From: an uncultured Mycoplasmatota bacterium
GTDB lineage: Bacteria; Bacillota_I; Bacilli_A; RF39; UBA660
NCBI GenBank assembly: GCA_900552495.1
Contig: URZY01000001.1
Coordinates: 62,001 to 126,000, forward strand
Length of the DNA: 64,000 nucleotides
Direction of reading: 5' to 3'
Shown here: piece after piece, positions 26,315-34,614 of the stretch
Layout of the letters: each line of letters begins with the position of its first letter
How positions within the stretch are numbered: position 1 is the stretch's first letter
Made by a program: the position numbers and the translations under genes
The notes under the pieces: model-generated
What the model was told of the DNA's origin: nothing
Seen by the model: the letters and a program-made list of their open reading frames with translations, nothing else
The model's database searches: none

Positions 26315-26650
26315 ATGAATATGTTTGAGGAAATTGAAAGATCAAAAACAGAGTTACCAAAGGTTAATACGATTCATAAAAGTTTAAGAAAATTAACTTT
26401 TAATTTTTATCAGATATTTGCTGTCGTTGTATTTTTAATTATTTTTATGGTTGGAATTTTGTTTGGAAATTTATTTCCAACCTGTGGTTCTAGTTCTACT
26501 TTGTACTCAGGAACTTGTCTAACAACAGAGTTTAATTTTTCGTTGATGTTGTTTATTTGGTTTTGTGGTTTAATATTGTGTTTGTTTATTTTCGCTATAG
26601 GACATATTATTCAATTATTGGAAGCCATTAACAAGAAACTAAAAAAGTAA
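26315..26650 (+). CDS. Small two-helix membrane protein
   Basis: 111 aa with two predicted membrane helices (FAVVVFLIIFMVGILFGNLF near residue 35 and LMLFIWFCGLILCLFIFAIG near 80). Between them is an extracytoplasmic loop holding two Cys (PTCGSSSTLYSGTCL), which could form a disulfide. It starts 3 nt after the preceding stop with AAGGTGA upstream, so it belongs to the same operon, and it ends at an intrinsic terminator. No family recognised. Confidence 0.6.
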   Translation: MNMFEEIERSKTELPKVNTIHKSLRKLTFNFYQIFAVVVFLIIFMVGILFGNLFPTCGSSSTLYSGTCLTTEFNFSLMLFIWFCGLILCLFIFAIGHIIQLLEAINKKLKK

Positions 26651-26661
26651 TTGTGATTTAT

Positions 26662-26689
26662 AGAAGAAGAAAATAAATTCTTCTTTTTT
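26662..26689 (+). terminator. Intrinsic terminator
   Basis: AGAAGAA/TTCTTCT stem with a 9-nt loop and T tail, 12 nt after the stop of the small membrane protein. Confidence 0.75.
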
Positions 26690-26781
26690 GTGATAGGTTG
26701 AGATTACAATAGAAAGAAAAAATATATTATTTAAGTAGTTAAATATGTAATATATGTGGCCATAAAAAGAAAAAGTATTTG

Positions 26782-26863
26782 GAACAAAAATGTGGGTTTA
26801 CCAAAACAGAAAAACTTAGGTGGCGACGTCTAAGATAAATAAATTTATTTTATTCTTTTGTTC
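26782..26863 (+). other. Structured non-coding segment upstream of hup
   Basis: The 328-nt gap 26651-26978 has no gene. Inside it GAACAAAA (26782-26789) can pair with TTTTGTTC (26856-26863). Within this closing stem lie a hairpin CTTAG (26815-26819)/CTAAG (26830-26834) with loop GTGGCGACGT, and an AATAAATTTATT palindrome (26838-26849). GC-rich bases here are exceptional for the AT-rich surroundings. It may be a small RNA or part of a long hup leader. Possible hup -10 elements (TATAAA near 26911) lie downstream, which favours a separate RNA. No known family recognised. Confidence 0.3.
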
Positions 26864-26978
26864 TTGTTTAAAATAATAAAATGTTGTTGATATTACTTGC
26901 ATTTGTCTATAAAGTATGGTAATTTTAATATGTAAGCATAACATAATGCTTAATTAAAAATAGGGAGGTAAATTTAGT

Positions 26979-27251
26979 ATGAAAAAAGTTGAATTAGTAG
27001 AAGCTGTTGCTGAAGCTGCTGGATTAACTAAAGCTGATGCTACAAAAGCTATCGATGCTACATTCGCTGCTATTACAGAAGCACTAGTTAAAGGAGATAA
27101 AGTACCACTAGTTGGTTTTGGAACTTTTGCTGTTTCTGAAAGAGCTGCTCGTGAAGGACGTAATCCAAGAACTGGTGAAGTTGTTAAGATCGATGCTAGA
27201 AAAGCTGTTACTTTCAAAGCTGGTACAGCATTAAAAGATGCTGTAAACTAA
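26979..27251 (+). CDS. hup: DNA-binding protein HU
   Basis: 90 aa histone-like protein that bends and compacts DNA. MKKVELVEAVAEAAGLTKADA gives the N-terminal helices. The signature GFGTFAVSERAAREGRNPRTGE spans the beta arm, and the C-terminal KIDARKAVTFKAGTALKDAV completes the fold. A strong GGGAGG site lies 11 nt upstream, and the gene uses more C/G-ending codons than its neighbours, in keeping with high expression. It ends at a strong terminator. Confidence 0.98.
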   Translation: MKKVELVEAVAEAAGLTKADATKAIDATFAAITEALVKGDKVPLVGFGTFAVSERAAREGRNPRTGEVVKIDARKAVTFKAGTALKDAVN

Positions 27252-27267
27252 TATTAAATTTAGTTAA

Positions 27268-27298
27268 AAAAGAACCTATAAGTAGGTTCTTTTCTTTT
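27268..27298 (+). terminator. Intrinsic terminator of hup
   Basis: AAAAGAACCTA/TAGGTTCTTTT stem, loop TAAG, then a T-rich tail. Confidence 0.9.
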
Positions 27299-27351
27299 GA
27301 TATGGTATAATATATTTAGGAGTAAGAGATGAATACAAGGTGGTGATATCA

Positions 27352-28443
27352 TTGAAGGAAGTTGCTTTAAAAGTAATTGAAGAAATTTGTTCTCATGGGT
27401 TCTTAGCTTATATTGTAGGTGGATTTGTTAGAGATAATATATTAGGCATAGACTCTAATGATATTGATATTACAACGAATGCAACCCCTAAAGAGATTAA
27501 AGAAATATTTGCAGATAGCTGTTTACCTAGTGAGGATTATGGTTCAGTTACAGTAATGATGAAAGGTGTAAGATTTGAAATAACAACATTCCGAAAGGAA
27601 ATTGGTTATGTTGATAATAGGAGACCGGCAAGTATTAAGTATATAGATAATTTATATGAAGATTTATTGCGCAGAGATTTTACTATTAATACTATTTGTA
27701 TGGATAAGAATGGAGAAATAGTAGACTTGCTTAATGGACGAGAGGACTTAGAAAAAAGGGTGATTAGGACAGTTGGTGATGCAAGAATTAGGTTTGAAGA
27801 GGATGTTTTACGAATCCTTAGAGCTGTAAGATTTGCGACTATTTTAGATTTTAAGTTAGATATAGAGGTTATTGAAGCGATAAAAGAGCAAAGCTATTTA
27901 TTAGATACTTTGTCTATTAACCGCAAAAAGGAAGAATTAGATAAAATTTTTTCTAGTCCACAAGCGGATAGAGGGATTGAACTTTTATTAGCATTGGGAT
28001 TAGATAAACAATTAAAATTACCTAATTTACCTAAAGTTAAGTGTACTAGTAGTTTAATTGGTGTTTGGACTGTGTTAGATGCATTGGATGTATATCCTTT
28101 CTCTAGTAATGAAAAGGAGCTTATAAAGGCTGTTAAAGAGGCAATGAGTCATAATAATTTAGATCCATATGTATTATATAAATATGGCTTATATGCAAAT
28201 AGTGTTGCAGGAGAAATTAAAGGTTTAGATATTAAAAATATTACAGAAGCATATAATAATTTAGCTATTCAAAGTAAAAAGGATATTTTGATTACTAGTC
28301 AAGAGATTATGGAATTGTTGAATAGAGAGCCAGGTAGCTATATTAAAGATATATATAGTGATTTGGAAAAAGAAATATTATATAGAAGACTTAAGAATGA
28401 GAAGGATAGAATTATAGAATATATCGAAAGTAAGTATAGATAG
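27352..28443 (+). CDS. cca: CCA tRNA nucleotidyltransferase
   Basis: 363 aa class II CCA-adding enzyme, which builds or repairs the 3' CCA of tRNAs. The N-terminal catalytic head shows YIVGGFVRDNILG and the metal motif NDIDITTNATP. ETTFRKE-type (EITTFRKE), RRDFTINTI and RILRAVRFA follow in family order. There is no HD domain. The TTG at 27352 with AAGGTGGTG 8 nt upstream is preferred; GTG codons at 27340 and 27343 lie within the ribosome site. A TATAAT at 27306-27311 should be the -10. The terminator begins inside the stop codon. Confidence 0.94.
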   Translation: MKEVALKVIEEICSHGFLAYIVGGFVRDNILGIDSNDIDITTNATPKEIKEIFADSCLPSEDYGSVTVMMKGVRFEITTFRKEIGYVDNRRPASIKYIDNLYEDLLRRDFTINTICMDKNGEIVDLLNGREDLEKRVIRTVGDARIRFEEDVLRILRAVRFATILDFKLDIEVIEAIKEQSYLLDTLSINRKKEELDKIFSSPQADRGIELLLALGLDKQLKLPNLPKVKCTSSLIGVWTVLDALDVYPFSSNEKELIKAVKEAMSHNNLDPYVLYKYGLYANSVAGEIKGLDIKNITEAYNNLAIQSKKDILITSQEIMELLNREPGSYIKDIYSDLEKEILYRRLKNEKDRIIEYIESKYR

Positions 28444-28460
28444 TGGTTCTATCTTTTTTT
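28438..28460 (+). terminator. Terminator overlapping the cca stop codon
   Basis: AGATAG/CTATCT stem with a 5-nt loop and seven T residues. The stem starts in the last sense codons. Confidence 0.8.
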
Positions 28461-28500
28461 CTTAGTTTATGATATAATATGAACATTAATGGAGATGATA

Positions 28501-29181
28501 ATGATGAAAAGTTCGAAGTTAATAGAAATATTTAAACAGGGGAATATGGTTATTCCAATTTATTTTTTACAGCATTATAGAGACTTTAAATTATCTATGG
28601 AAGAATTTATATTTTTAATGTATTTATATAATATGGGGAATAAGTTTTTGTTTGATCCTGTTAAGTTTAGTAGTGATTTAAATATGGAACTTACGGAAGT
28701 AATGAATTATGTAGGTGTTTTAACGGATAAGCATTTTATTAGAGTTGAAGTTTTAAAGAATGAGAAGGGATTAATGGAAGAGGTTGTAATTATGGAAGAA
28801 TTTTATAATAAATTATCTATGATTACGATAGATGAAGTTAATAAGACTTCTATTAATGATAATTCGAATATTTTTGAAATAATAGAGAAAGAATTTGGTC
28901 GGACTTTGAGTCCAATAGAATTTGAAATTATTAAAGCTTGGCTTGATGGAGGTTTTAGTGAGGAACTTATTAAAGAGGCTATAAAAGAAGCAACTATGAA
29001 TAATGTTTCTAATTTACGGTATATTGATAAGATTTTATTTGAATGGGGGAAAGCTGGGATTAAGAGTTCTGCGGATGTGGAAAAGAATCGTAAGATGCGA
29101 AATGATGTTAAAAACAAACACGACGAAAATATAGATTTAGATATAATTGATTATAATTGGTTTGATGATGATGACGAGTAA
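28501..29181 (+). CDS. DnaD-domain replication protein
   Basis: 226 aa. The N-terminal half is winged-helix-like (MEEFIFLMYLYNMGNKFLFDPVKFSSDLN). The C-terminal DnaB_2/DnaD domain contains FGRTLSPIEFEIIKAWLDGGFSEELI, KEATMNNVSNLRYIDKILFEWGKAGI and an acidic tail. DnaD acts with DnaB and DnaI to load the replicative helicase. The ATG at 28501 with GGAG 6 nt upstream is chosen. A TATAAT at 28473-28478 gives the promoter. It is directly followed by, and overlaps, nth, exactly as in B. subtilis (dnaD-nth). Confidence 0.9.
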   Translation: MMKSSKLIEIFKQGNMVIPIYFLQHYRDFKLSMEEFIFLMYLYNMGNKFLFDPVKFSSDLNMELTEVMNYVGVLTDKHFIRVEVLKNEKGLMEEVVIMEEFYNKLSMITIDEVNKTSINDNSNIFEIIEKEFGRTLSPIEFEIIKAWLDGGFSEELIKEAIKEATMNNVSNLRYIDKILFEWGKAGIKSSADVEKNRKMRNDVKNKHDENIDLDIIDYNWFDDDDE

Positions 29182-29797
29182 AATTGAAGAATATTTAGAT
29201 TATTTGTTTCCTGATCCAAAATGTGAACTTAATTATAATAATGATTATGAATTGTTGATTGCAATAATGCTTAGTGCGCAATCTACAGATAAAAGAGTAA
29301 ATACCGTAACTCCAATTATATTTTCTAGGTATAAGAATTTAGAGGAATTAAAGAAAGCTGATGTTTCAGATTTGGAGAATATTATTAGACCAGTTGGTTC
29401 TTTTCGAAAAAAGGCTTCTTATACTAAAGAGATTGCTCGAATTTTGGTAGATGAATACGATGGTGTTGTTCCGACCGAAAGAGAAAGATTAGAGGCTTTG
29501 CCTGGAATAGGGCGAAAAACAGTTAATGTATTTTTAAGTGAGTTCTATGGTGTTGCAGCCATTGCTGTTGATACACATGTGGAAAGAGTGTCGAAACGTT
29601 TAAAATTGGCTTATCAAAAAGATGATGTTCTAACAATAGAGAAGAAATTAATGCGGAAATTTGATAAAAAAGTATGGGGAAGGAGACATCTACAATTAGT
29701 TTTATTTGGGAGGTATTATTGTAAGGCTGTAAAACCGGAGTGTAAGAATTGTAAATTGAAAGACATTTGTAGAGAAAAAAAGAAGAATCTTGATTGA
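29165..29797 (+). CDS. nth: Endonuclease III
   Basis: 210 aa bifunctional DNA glycosylase/AP lyase for oxidised pyrimidines. The helix-hairpin-helix LPGIGRKTVNVF carries the catalytic Lys. The catalytic Asp lies in VDTHVERVSKRL. A 4Fe-4S cluster is formed by C-x6-C-x2-C-x5-C in CKAVKPECKNCKLKDIC at the C-terminus. It overlaps the dnaD-like gene by 17 nt. The exact start among three consecutive ATG codons (29165, 29168, 29171) is uncertain because there is no clear ribosome site. Confidence 0.96.
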   Translation: MMMTSKIEEYLDYLFPDPKCELNYNNDYELLIAIMLSAQSTDKRVNTVTPIIFSRYKNLEELKKADVSDLENIIRPVGSFRKKASYTKEIARILVDEYDGVVPTERERLEALPGIGRKTVNVFLSEFYGVAAIAVDTHVERVSKRLKLAYQKDDVLTIEKKLMRKFDKKVWGRRHLQLVLFGRYYCKAVKPECKNCKLKDICREKKKNLD

Positions 29798-29808
29798 TTC
29801 TTCTTTTA
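29775..29808. terminator. Bidirectional terminator between nth and the PBP gene
   Basis: AGAAGAATC/GATTCTTCT with a 6-nt loop, an A run before and T run after, serving both converging genes. Confidence 0.88.
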
Positions 29809-32520
29809 TGTTGTTGGTTCCGGAGATGGTGATGGCGAAGGTGATGGTTCTGGTTCCGGTGTTTCAGCTTCTTCTTTTAGAGTATACGAAGCTGCGGCAC
29901 TTTGAATACCACTATATGATTTATAAGTTGCAACAACGGTATATGTAGAATATGGACTCGTTGTTTCAAAGGTATAACTTGTTTTTGTTGTCCAGTCGAG
30001 TAGGACGCCATCTTTATAGATATTATAACCAAAACTACCATATTCTTCCTTAGCTTGGGAACTTTGTGCGACAGGGCTCCAACTTAAAGTAACACGATTA
30101 GTTAATTTATTGTAAGTTGCTTTAAAATTAGATGGGGTTGCAAGTGGTGGTTCATCATATTCAGTAGGAACATATTTTGTTTTAAAGTATTCATAGACAA
30201 CATTTTTTGTTGTTGGAGAAGCTAATTTTGCTGGATTGGATCCCATTGCAACGGCAACCTTTGTTACACTGGATGGTTGTTTAAATGCAGCTCTATTGGA
30301 CTCCATAGCTCCTTGTTTAATTAAAGCATTAAAGATTTGATCCTTTCGTCTTGAGTCTGGGAAGTTATGTAGTACATAGACTGGATCGATTTTGTCATAA
30401 CCATACCACATTGCGACAGCTGTTTTAGTTGAGTATCCAACTGCCCAAGAGTCTTTGATAGCATCATCTGGTAAACCTTTACTAGCCATTAAGTCATATG
30501 GGTAGTTAGTCGTTCCTGTTTTTACAGCAACATTGCTTGGTGTACCACCATTTAGGGCAACGTCTTGTAAAACATCTGAAATCATAAATGCTGTTGCTTC
30601 AGACATGGCTTTTCTTTTTATAACATAATTGTCAGAGGTACGTTCGTGAGTTTCACCAGTTGTTCTATTAATAATTTTTGAAACACTATATGGTTCGTTG
30701 TAATAACCACCATTAGCAAAAGCAGAATAAGCAGCGGCCATATCTAATGGTGAAACTCCGTCGAAGGCTCCTATTGAATGAGCTTCATGGGCTTTACCGC
30801 CAGATAATTCTGGTTCAATTCCTAGATTTGTAACAAATTCTACAATTTTTTTATTATCAACTTGTTGAAATGCTTTTAAGGCTGGAATGTTACGTGATGT
30901 TGCAAGTGCACGTCTTAGAGTGATGGTTCCATAGTATCCACCATCCCAGTTTTTAATTGATTGCCCTGATGAATATTGATATGGTGAGTCGTCAAACAAT
31001 GTGTAAGTAGACCAGTTGTTATATTCAATACCTGGACCATAGTCGAATAATGGTTTTGCTGATGAACCAGGTTGACGTTTGTTATCAGTGGCGTAATTCC
31101 AGTTATCTATTTGTTTGCTGGCACGCTTTCCAATGTCTCGTCCAGCCCCAATAGCAAGAATTTTACCTGTTTCCGTATCCATAACGGCAACTCCGCATTG
31201 GACTACATCATTAATCCAAGTATAAGCTTCACCACTTAGTACACGATTTACAGCATCTTGTTTGGTTGGATCGAGATTTGTGTATACTTTTAATGAAGTG
31301 GTATATGGATTAACTTTGTATTTTGCTTTTACTTCTTCTACAACCGTATCTATATAACCTTGGTATTTGTCATATTTTGGGTTGGATGCAGAAGAGTCGA
31401 CTAGTGATTCGACGGGAATACTATTTGCCATTTCTTTTTCTTCTTCAGTTATATATCCATGGCGTTCCATTAAATATAGTACGGTGCTACGACGTTTTTC
31501 AGCATTTTCTGGGTTTGTGTCTGGTCGATAGTAGTTAGGAGACTTAAACATTCCAGCGATAATAGCTGCTTCACTTAAGTTAAGTTCACTAACTTTTTTT
31601 CCAAAGTAAACTTCACTTGCTTCTGATACACCATATATATTTCCACCTAGGAAATGGTTATTAACATAGAATTCTATTATTTCTTGTTTTGTGTATTTTT
31701 TTTCTAATTTGAATATTGCGATGTAAATGTCTTGAAATTTACGAGCAATTCCTTCAAGGTTCATTCCTGATGCTATTTCACCATCTTCTTGACGAGAGAA
31801 GGTATTTTTAGCAACTTGCATTGTAATAGTAGAAGCACCACCAGCGTCGGAACTTCCTAATACTTGCCCAATTGATGCTTTTAAGAAACGTGGTGCATCA
31901 AAGCCGTTGTGTTGGAAGAATCTTGAGTCTTCGGTTGCTATAATAGCATCAACTAAAACTTCTGGTAATTCTTCATATGTAACCTTAGTTCTTTGCTCAG
32001 TCCCAAGTTTAGCAAAAACATCACCATTAATATCATATAATAGTGTTGTCTCTGCTGTTTGCAGACCTTTTTCTTTTTCAGCAAATTCTGGATCAGCAAT
32101 ACTCTTTACGTATAAGATAAAGGCTCCGAACGCTACAATTCCTAAAATACCGATTGTTAGGATAAAAATAATAATGATATTGACTAATTTTCGGCGTTTG
32201 GCATTGTTTTTTACTTTTCTTAATAATAAACCAACTCCGATAATTAGACCAGCACCTAGCGTTGCTATGGCCGCAAATTCAATGCCTAGGGCAATATAAA
32301 CAATGATAATTGCTAAAACCAATAGTCCTAAAGCAATAAGTTTGTATTGTTTATCTTGTTTGGTATCTTTAATACTTACTCTTTTTTTAATTTGATTTGA
32401 ATCTACTTTGCTATTGTTAGTACTAGTTTTTTTGACAGGGAGTCTCTTTTTTATTTGACTTTTTAAACTAGAACGTTTAGGAGTAGTTCTTTTTGTTTTT
32501 CCTTTTACTTCTTTTTGCAT
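29806..32520 (-). CDS. Class A penicillin-binding protein (PBP1-type)
   Basis: 904 aa bifunctional transglycosylase/transpeptidase for septal and sidewall peptidoglycan. After a basic cytoplasmic tail come three predicted membrane helices between about residues 60 and 145, where PBP1A normally has one. The GT51 domain has ATEDSRFFQHNGFD and ASTITMQVAKN. The transpeptidase has SSAKPL (SxxK), SRN and KTGTT. A fibronectin-type-III-like domain (SNFKATYNKLTNRVTLSW onward) and a PEPEPSPSPSPSPEPTT tail end it. The ATG at 32520 follows GGAGG and lies one base after the recU stop. recU-ponA pairing is conserved in Bacilli. Confidence 0.95.
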   Translation of the reverse strand: MQKEVKGKTKRTTPKRSSLKSQIKKRLPVKKTSTNNSKVDSNQIKKRVSIKDTKQDKQYKLIALGLLVLAIIIVYIALGIEFAAIATLGAGLIIGVGLLLRKVKNNAKRRKLVNIIIIFILTIGILGIVAFGAFILYVKSIADPEFAEKEKGLQTAETTLLYDINGDVFAKLGTEQRTKVTYEELPEVLVDAIIATEDSRFFQHNGFDAPRFLKASIGQVLGSSDAGGASTITMQVAKNTFSRQEDGEIASGMNLEGIARKFQDIYIAIFKLEKKYTKQEIIEFYVNNHFLGGNIYGVSEASEVYFGKKVSELNLSEAAIIAGMFKSPNYYRPDTNPENAEKRRSTVLYLMERHGYITEEEKEMANSIPVESLVDSSASNPKYDKYQGYIDTVVEEVKAKYKVNPYTTSLKVYTNLDPTKQDAVNRVLSGEAYTWINDVVQCGVAVMDTETGKILAIGAGRDIGKRASKQIDNWNYATDNKRQPGSSAKPLFDYGPGIEYNNWSTYTLFDDSPYQYSSGQSIKNWDGGYYGTITLRRALATSRNIPALKAFQQVDNKKIVEFVTNLGIEPELSGGKAHEAHSIGAFDGVSPLDMAAAYSAFANGGYYNEPYSVSKIINRTTGETHERTSDNYVIKRKAMSEATAFMISDVLQDVALNGGTPSNVAVKTGTTNYPYDLMASKGLPDDAIKDSWAVGYSTKTAVAMWYGYDKIDPVYVLHNFPDSRRKDQIFNALIKQGAMESNRAAFKQPSSVTKVAVAMGSNPAKLASPTTKNVVYEYFKTKYVPTEYDEPPLATPSNFKATYNKLTNRVTLSWSPVAQSSQAKEEYGSFGYNIYKDGVLLDWTTKTSYTFETTSPYSTYTVVATYKSYSGIQSAAASYTLKEEAETPEPEPSPSPSPSPEPTT

Positions 32521-32521
32521 T

Positions 32522-33091
32522 TTATTTACCTCCAATTAAGTTATCTACAATCTTTAAATAATCAATCCGTGGTTGATATCCATCTTTAATTAGATGAGCT
32601 TGACTTCTAAAAAAGTCAATTGGAATTGATTGCCTATCTGTTGTCTCTAAAAAAATATTTAGTTTTTTTGCTGATAATAGATAGGTTTCATTTAAGGTTG
32701 TGAATCTTACAATTAAAAAAGCAATTCCGTGATGTCTATCTATGTTTTTTAAATGTTCTATCTGATGTGGATGAATATTTGTAAGAGCAAATGCAGTTGA
32801 ACTCTTTGTTTCCTTAGCTTCAAAGTCGATATAAAAGCCTTTATACAAACCATTGTAGTCTGTGGTAGATGGTGTTGTAAAAAAGCCTTCTTTAATCATG
32901 GCTTTATTTCTTGAAGGATAATCCACTTTAGTGATTTTTATAGGGGTAGGCTTTTTGTATATATAAGCTTTGTCTATCTCTCTATAATATTCATTTGATA
33001 GGTTAAGCTCATTTTCTAGAGTCATACCTCTATTTTTATGAGTAGTTATACTAACCGTAGACATTCTTTTAATTCCATTTGGATAGTTCAT
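32522..33091 (-). CDS. recU: Holliday junction resolvase RecU
   Basis: 189 aa. RecU cleaves Holliday junctions and modulates RecA during recombination and chromosome segregation. The N-terminal NRGMTLENELNLSNEYY and the nuclease core TDYNGLYKGFYIDFEAKETKS, with its Asp and Glu-x-Lys metal site, are diagnostic. It is followed by FALTNIHPHQIEHLK. It lies one base upstream of the class A PBP start and is probably co-transcribed with it. Length fits the family (about 170-205). Confidence 0.96.
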   Translation of the reverse strand: MNYPNGIKRMSTVSITTHKNRGMTLENELNLSNEYYREIDKAYIYKKPTPIKITKVDYPSRNKAMIKEGFFTTPSTTDYNGLYKGFYIDFEAKETKSSTAFALTNIHPHQIEHLKNIDRHHGIAFLIVRFTTLNETYLLSAKKLNIFLETTDRQSIPIDFFRSQAHLIKDGYQPRIDYLKIVDNLIGGK

Positions 33092-33238
33092 CTAATCACC
33101 TATGTTTTATTATACTATAAAGACTGGAAAAATTCTATATTATTTCAATGATATTTTTATGGAATTTTTTATCTAACTTGGTCGAATTTATGATTTTTGT
33201 TAAAAAAAGTATTAAGATGGTTTTGGGTGATAAAAAAT

Positions 33239-33361
33239 ATGAATAATTTTGAGGTTGTGAGGTTATTGGGGAGAATGCTTGATAATACAAGAGAAATATC
33301 GATTTCTTCAAGAATTCACTATATAAAGACGGCGTTAATAATTGACAAAAACAGTCATTGA
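33239..33361 (+). CDS. Possible 40-aa small protein upstream of gpsB
   Basis: The 307-nt gap 33092-33398 holds only this candidate and the gpsB promoter. An ATG at 33239 with GGGTGA upstream opens a 40-codon frame beginning MNNFEVVRLLGRMLDNTREI. Its end contains the gpsB -35 element. No homology is recognised, and a frame this short can arise by chance. Confidence 0.22.
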   Translation: MNNFEVVRLLGRMLDNTREISISSRIHYIKTALIIDKNSH

Positions 33362-33369
33362 TGTAATAA
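33342..33369 (+). promoter_or_regulatory. Promoter of gpsB
   Basis: TTGACA (33342-33347), a 16-nt spacer and TAATAA (33364-33369), about 30 nt before the start codon. Confidence 0.65.
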
Positions 33370-33398
33370 TATTAGCATAAGGGAAAAAGGTGATATAT

Positions 33399-33740
33399 AT
33401 GTATCAAAATAAAATTTCACTTATGCCACAAGATATCTTAAAAAAAGAGTTTAAAATTGACACTCGAGGATATCGTTTAAAGGAAGTTGATCAATTTTTG
33501 GATGTTATCATTGATGACTATGAACAATTTCTAAATATGATAGATGCTTTAGAAAAGGAAAAGGCTGATTTGCTTGCGGAGATTATGTCATTGAAACAGG
33601 AACTTCGTAATACTAAGCTTAGTATGGAAGTTGTTAAAAACAATGTTGATAGTTCAGAAGTTACAAATGTTGATATTATCCGTAGATTATCACAACTTGA
33701 AAAGATGGTGTATGGTTTGAAATCTAAAAATGAAGATTAA
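33399..33740 (+). CDS. gpsB: GpsB/DivIVA-family cell division protein
   Basis: 113 aa coiled-coil protein. GpsB links division and elongation synthases to the septum in Bacillota. The DivIVA/GpsB N-terminal domain reads MPQDILKKEFKIDTRGYRLKEVDQFLDVIIDDYE, and a coiled coil follows (FLNMIDALEKEKADLLAEIMSLKQEL). The short trimerising C-terminus VDIIRRLSQLEKMVYG also fits GpsB rather than DivIVA (about 160+ aa). The ATG at 33399 follows AAAGGTGAT. The RNase P RNA gene lies directly downstream, as in B. subtilis (gpsB-rnpB). Confidence 0.93.
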   Translation: MYQNKISLMPQDILKKEFKIDTRGYRLKEVDQFLDVIIDDYEQFLNMIDALEKEKADLLAEIMSLKQELRNTKLSMEVVKNNVDSSEVTNVDIIRRLSQLEKMVYGLKSKNED

Positions 33741-33750
33741 GTAATAACAA

Positions 33751-34097
33751 GTAATATATAGACAAACGCTGGGATTCTTGAGATCCTTGAGGAAAGTCCA
33801 TGCTCTCACAGTCTGCGATGACTGTAGTGTTCGTGCCTAGGAAAAAAATAACCTAGGGTAGTTTTTTCTAACGGCGGAGAAGAACCTAAGTTTTTAATAT
33901 GGTTCTATCCATAAAGTGCCACAGAGACGAATTCTTTGGAAACGAAGAGGTGAAACGTGGTAAACCCCGCGAGAGAGAAATCCAAATTTGGTAGGAGAGC
34001 TCTAACGAAGGAAGCAAACGGAGTTAGGGACCGGGCAACTGGTAGATAAATGTTTGTCACCTAGAAATAGGAACAGAACATGGCTTATTTATATTAT
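33751..34097 (+). ncRNA. rnpB: RNase P RNA (bacterial type B)
   Basis: The catalytic RNA that trims tRNA 5' leaders. The conserved GAGGAAAGTCCATGCTC near 33791 and ACAGAACATGGCTTA near 34073 form the P4 core. GGGACCGGGCAACTGG-type and GAAACGAAGAGGTGAAACG regions are present. P1 is TAATATA (33752-33758) with TATATTA (34090-34096), and P2 includes GACAAAC with GTTTGTC. The length of about 347 nt is a little shorter than B. subtilis (about 400). It follows gpsB directly, the usual Bacilli position. Confidence 0.95.
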
Positions 34098-34119
34098 TGT
34101 TAATTATAGTGAGGTGTTT

Positions 34120-34614
34120 ATGAAAGAGTTAGGGGAATATTTAAAGCGTACTAGAACGTCTAATGGTGTTAGTATTGCTGAAGCAGCAGAGGACTTGGAA
34201 CTTTCTACATCTCAAATTGAAAATATAGAAAGTGGAAATGTTAGAGCTTTTAAAGATGTATATAGTTTAAAAGAATTAATTAAGCAATATGCTAAATATC
34301 TTGGGCTTGATCCTGAGAAAGTTGTAGATGAATTTAATGAATTCTTGTTTGAACATACTTCCAAAATATCTTTAGATGATATTAAAGCTGCTCAAAAAAA
34401 ACTAGAAGAAAGTGAAAAGAAAACAAAGTCGCCATATACTATGGAATATAAGAGAAAAATTTCCATGTGGACAATTGGGGTTGTTGTTGGGTGTTTTATA
34501 CTTTTAGTTTTAATAATATATCTTATAATTAGTAATGCTAATAAAGCTCCAACGCAGGTAGAAGAGTTAAAACCATTTGGTGGAAAGGAGTACATTTATG
34601 AATTTACCTACTAA
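34120..34614 (+). CDS. YmfM/RodZ-like helix-turn-helix membrane protein
   Basis: 164 aa. A Cro/Xre-type HTH of the RodZ N-terminal kind covers residues 1-75 (LGEYLKRTRTSNGVSIAEAAEDLELSTSQIENIESG). A charged linker and one membrane helix (about 113-135, ISMWTIGVVVGCFILLVLIIYLI) follow, with a very short outer tail. RodZ/YmfM connects MreB to the membrane. Its position before pgsA copies B. subtilis ymfM-pgsA. The outer DUF4115 domain of longer RodZ proteins is absent. Its last 17 nt overlap pgsA. Confidence 0.82.
   Translation: MKELGEYLKRTRTSNGVSIAEAAEDLELSTSQIENIESGNVRAFKDVYSLKELIKQYAKYLGLDPEKVVDEFNEFLFEHTSKISLDDIKAAQKKLEESEKKTKSPYTMEYKRKISMWTIGVVVGCFILLVLIIYLIISNANKAPTQVEELKPFGGKEYIYEFTY

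Noticed and set aside
26954..27217. Minus-strand frame of 87 aa over hup
   Set aside because: Antisense shadow of an Ala-rich gene.
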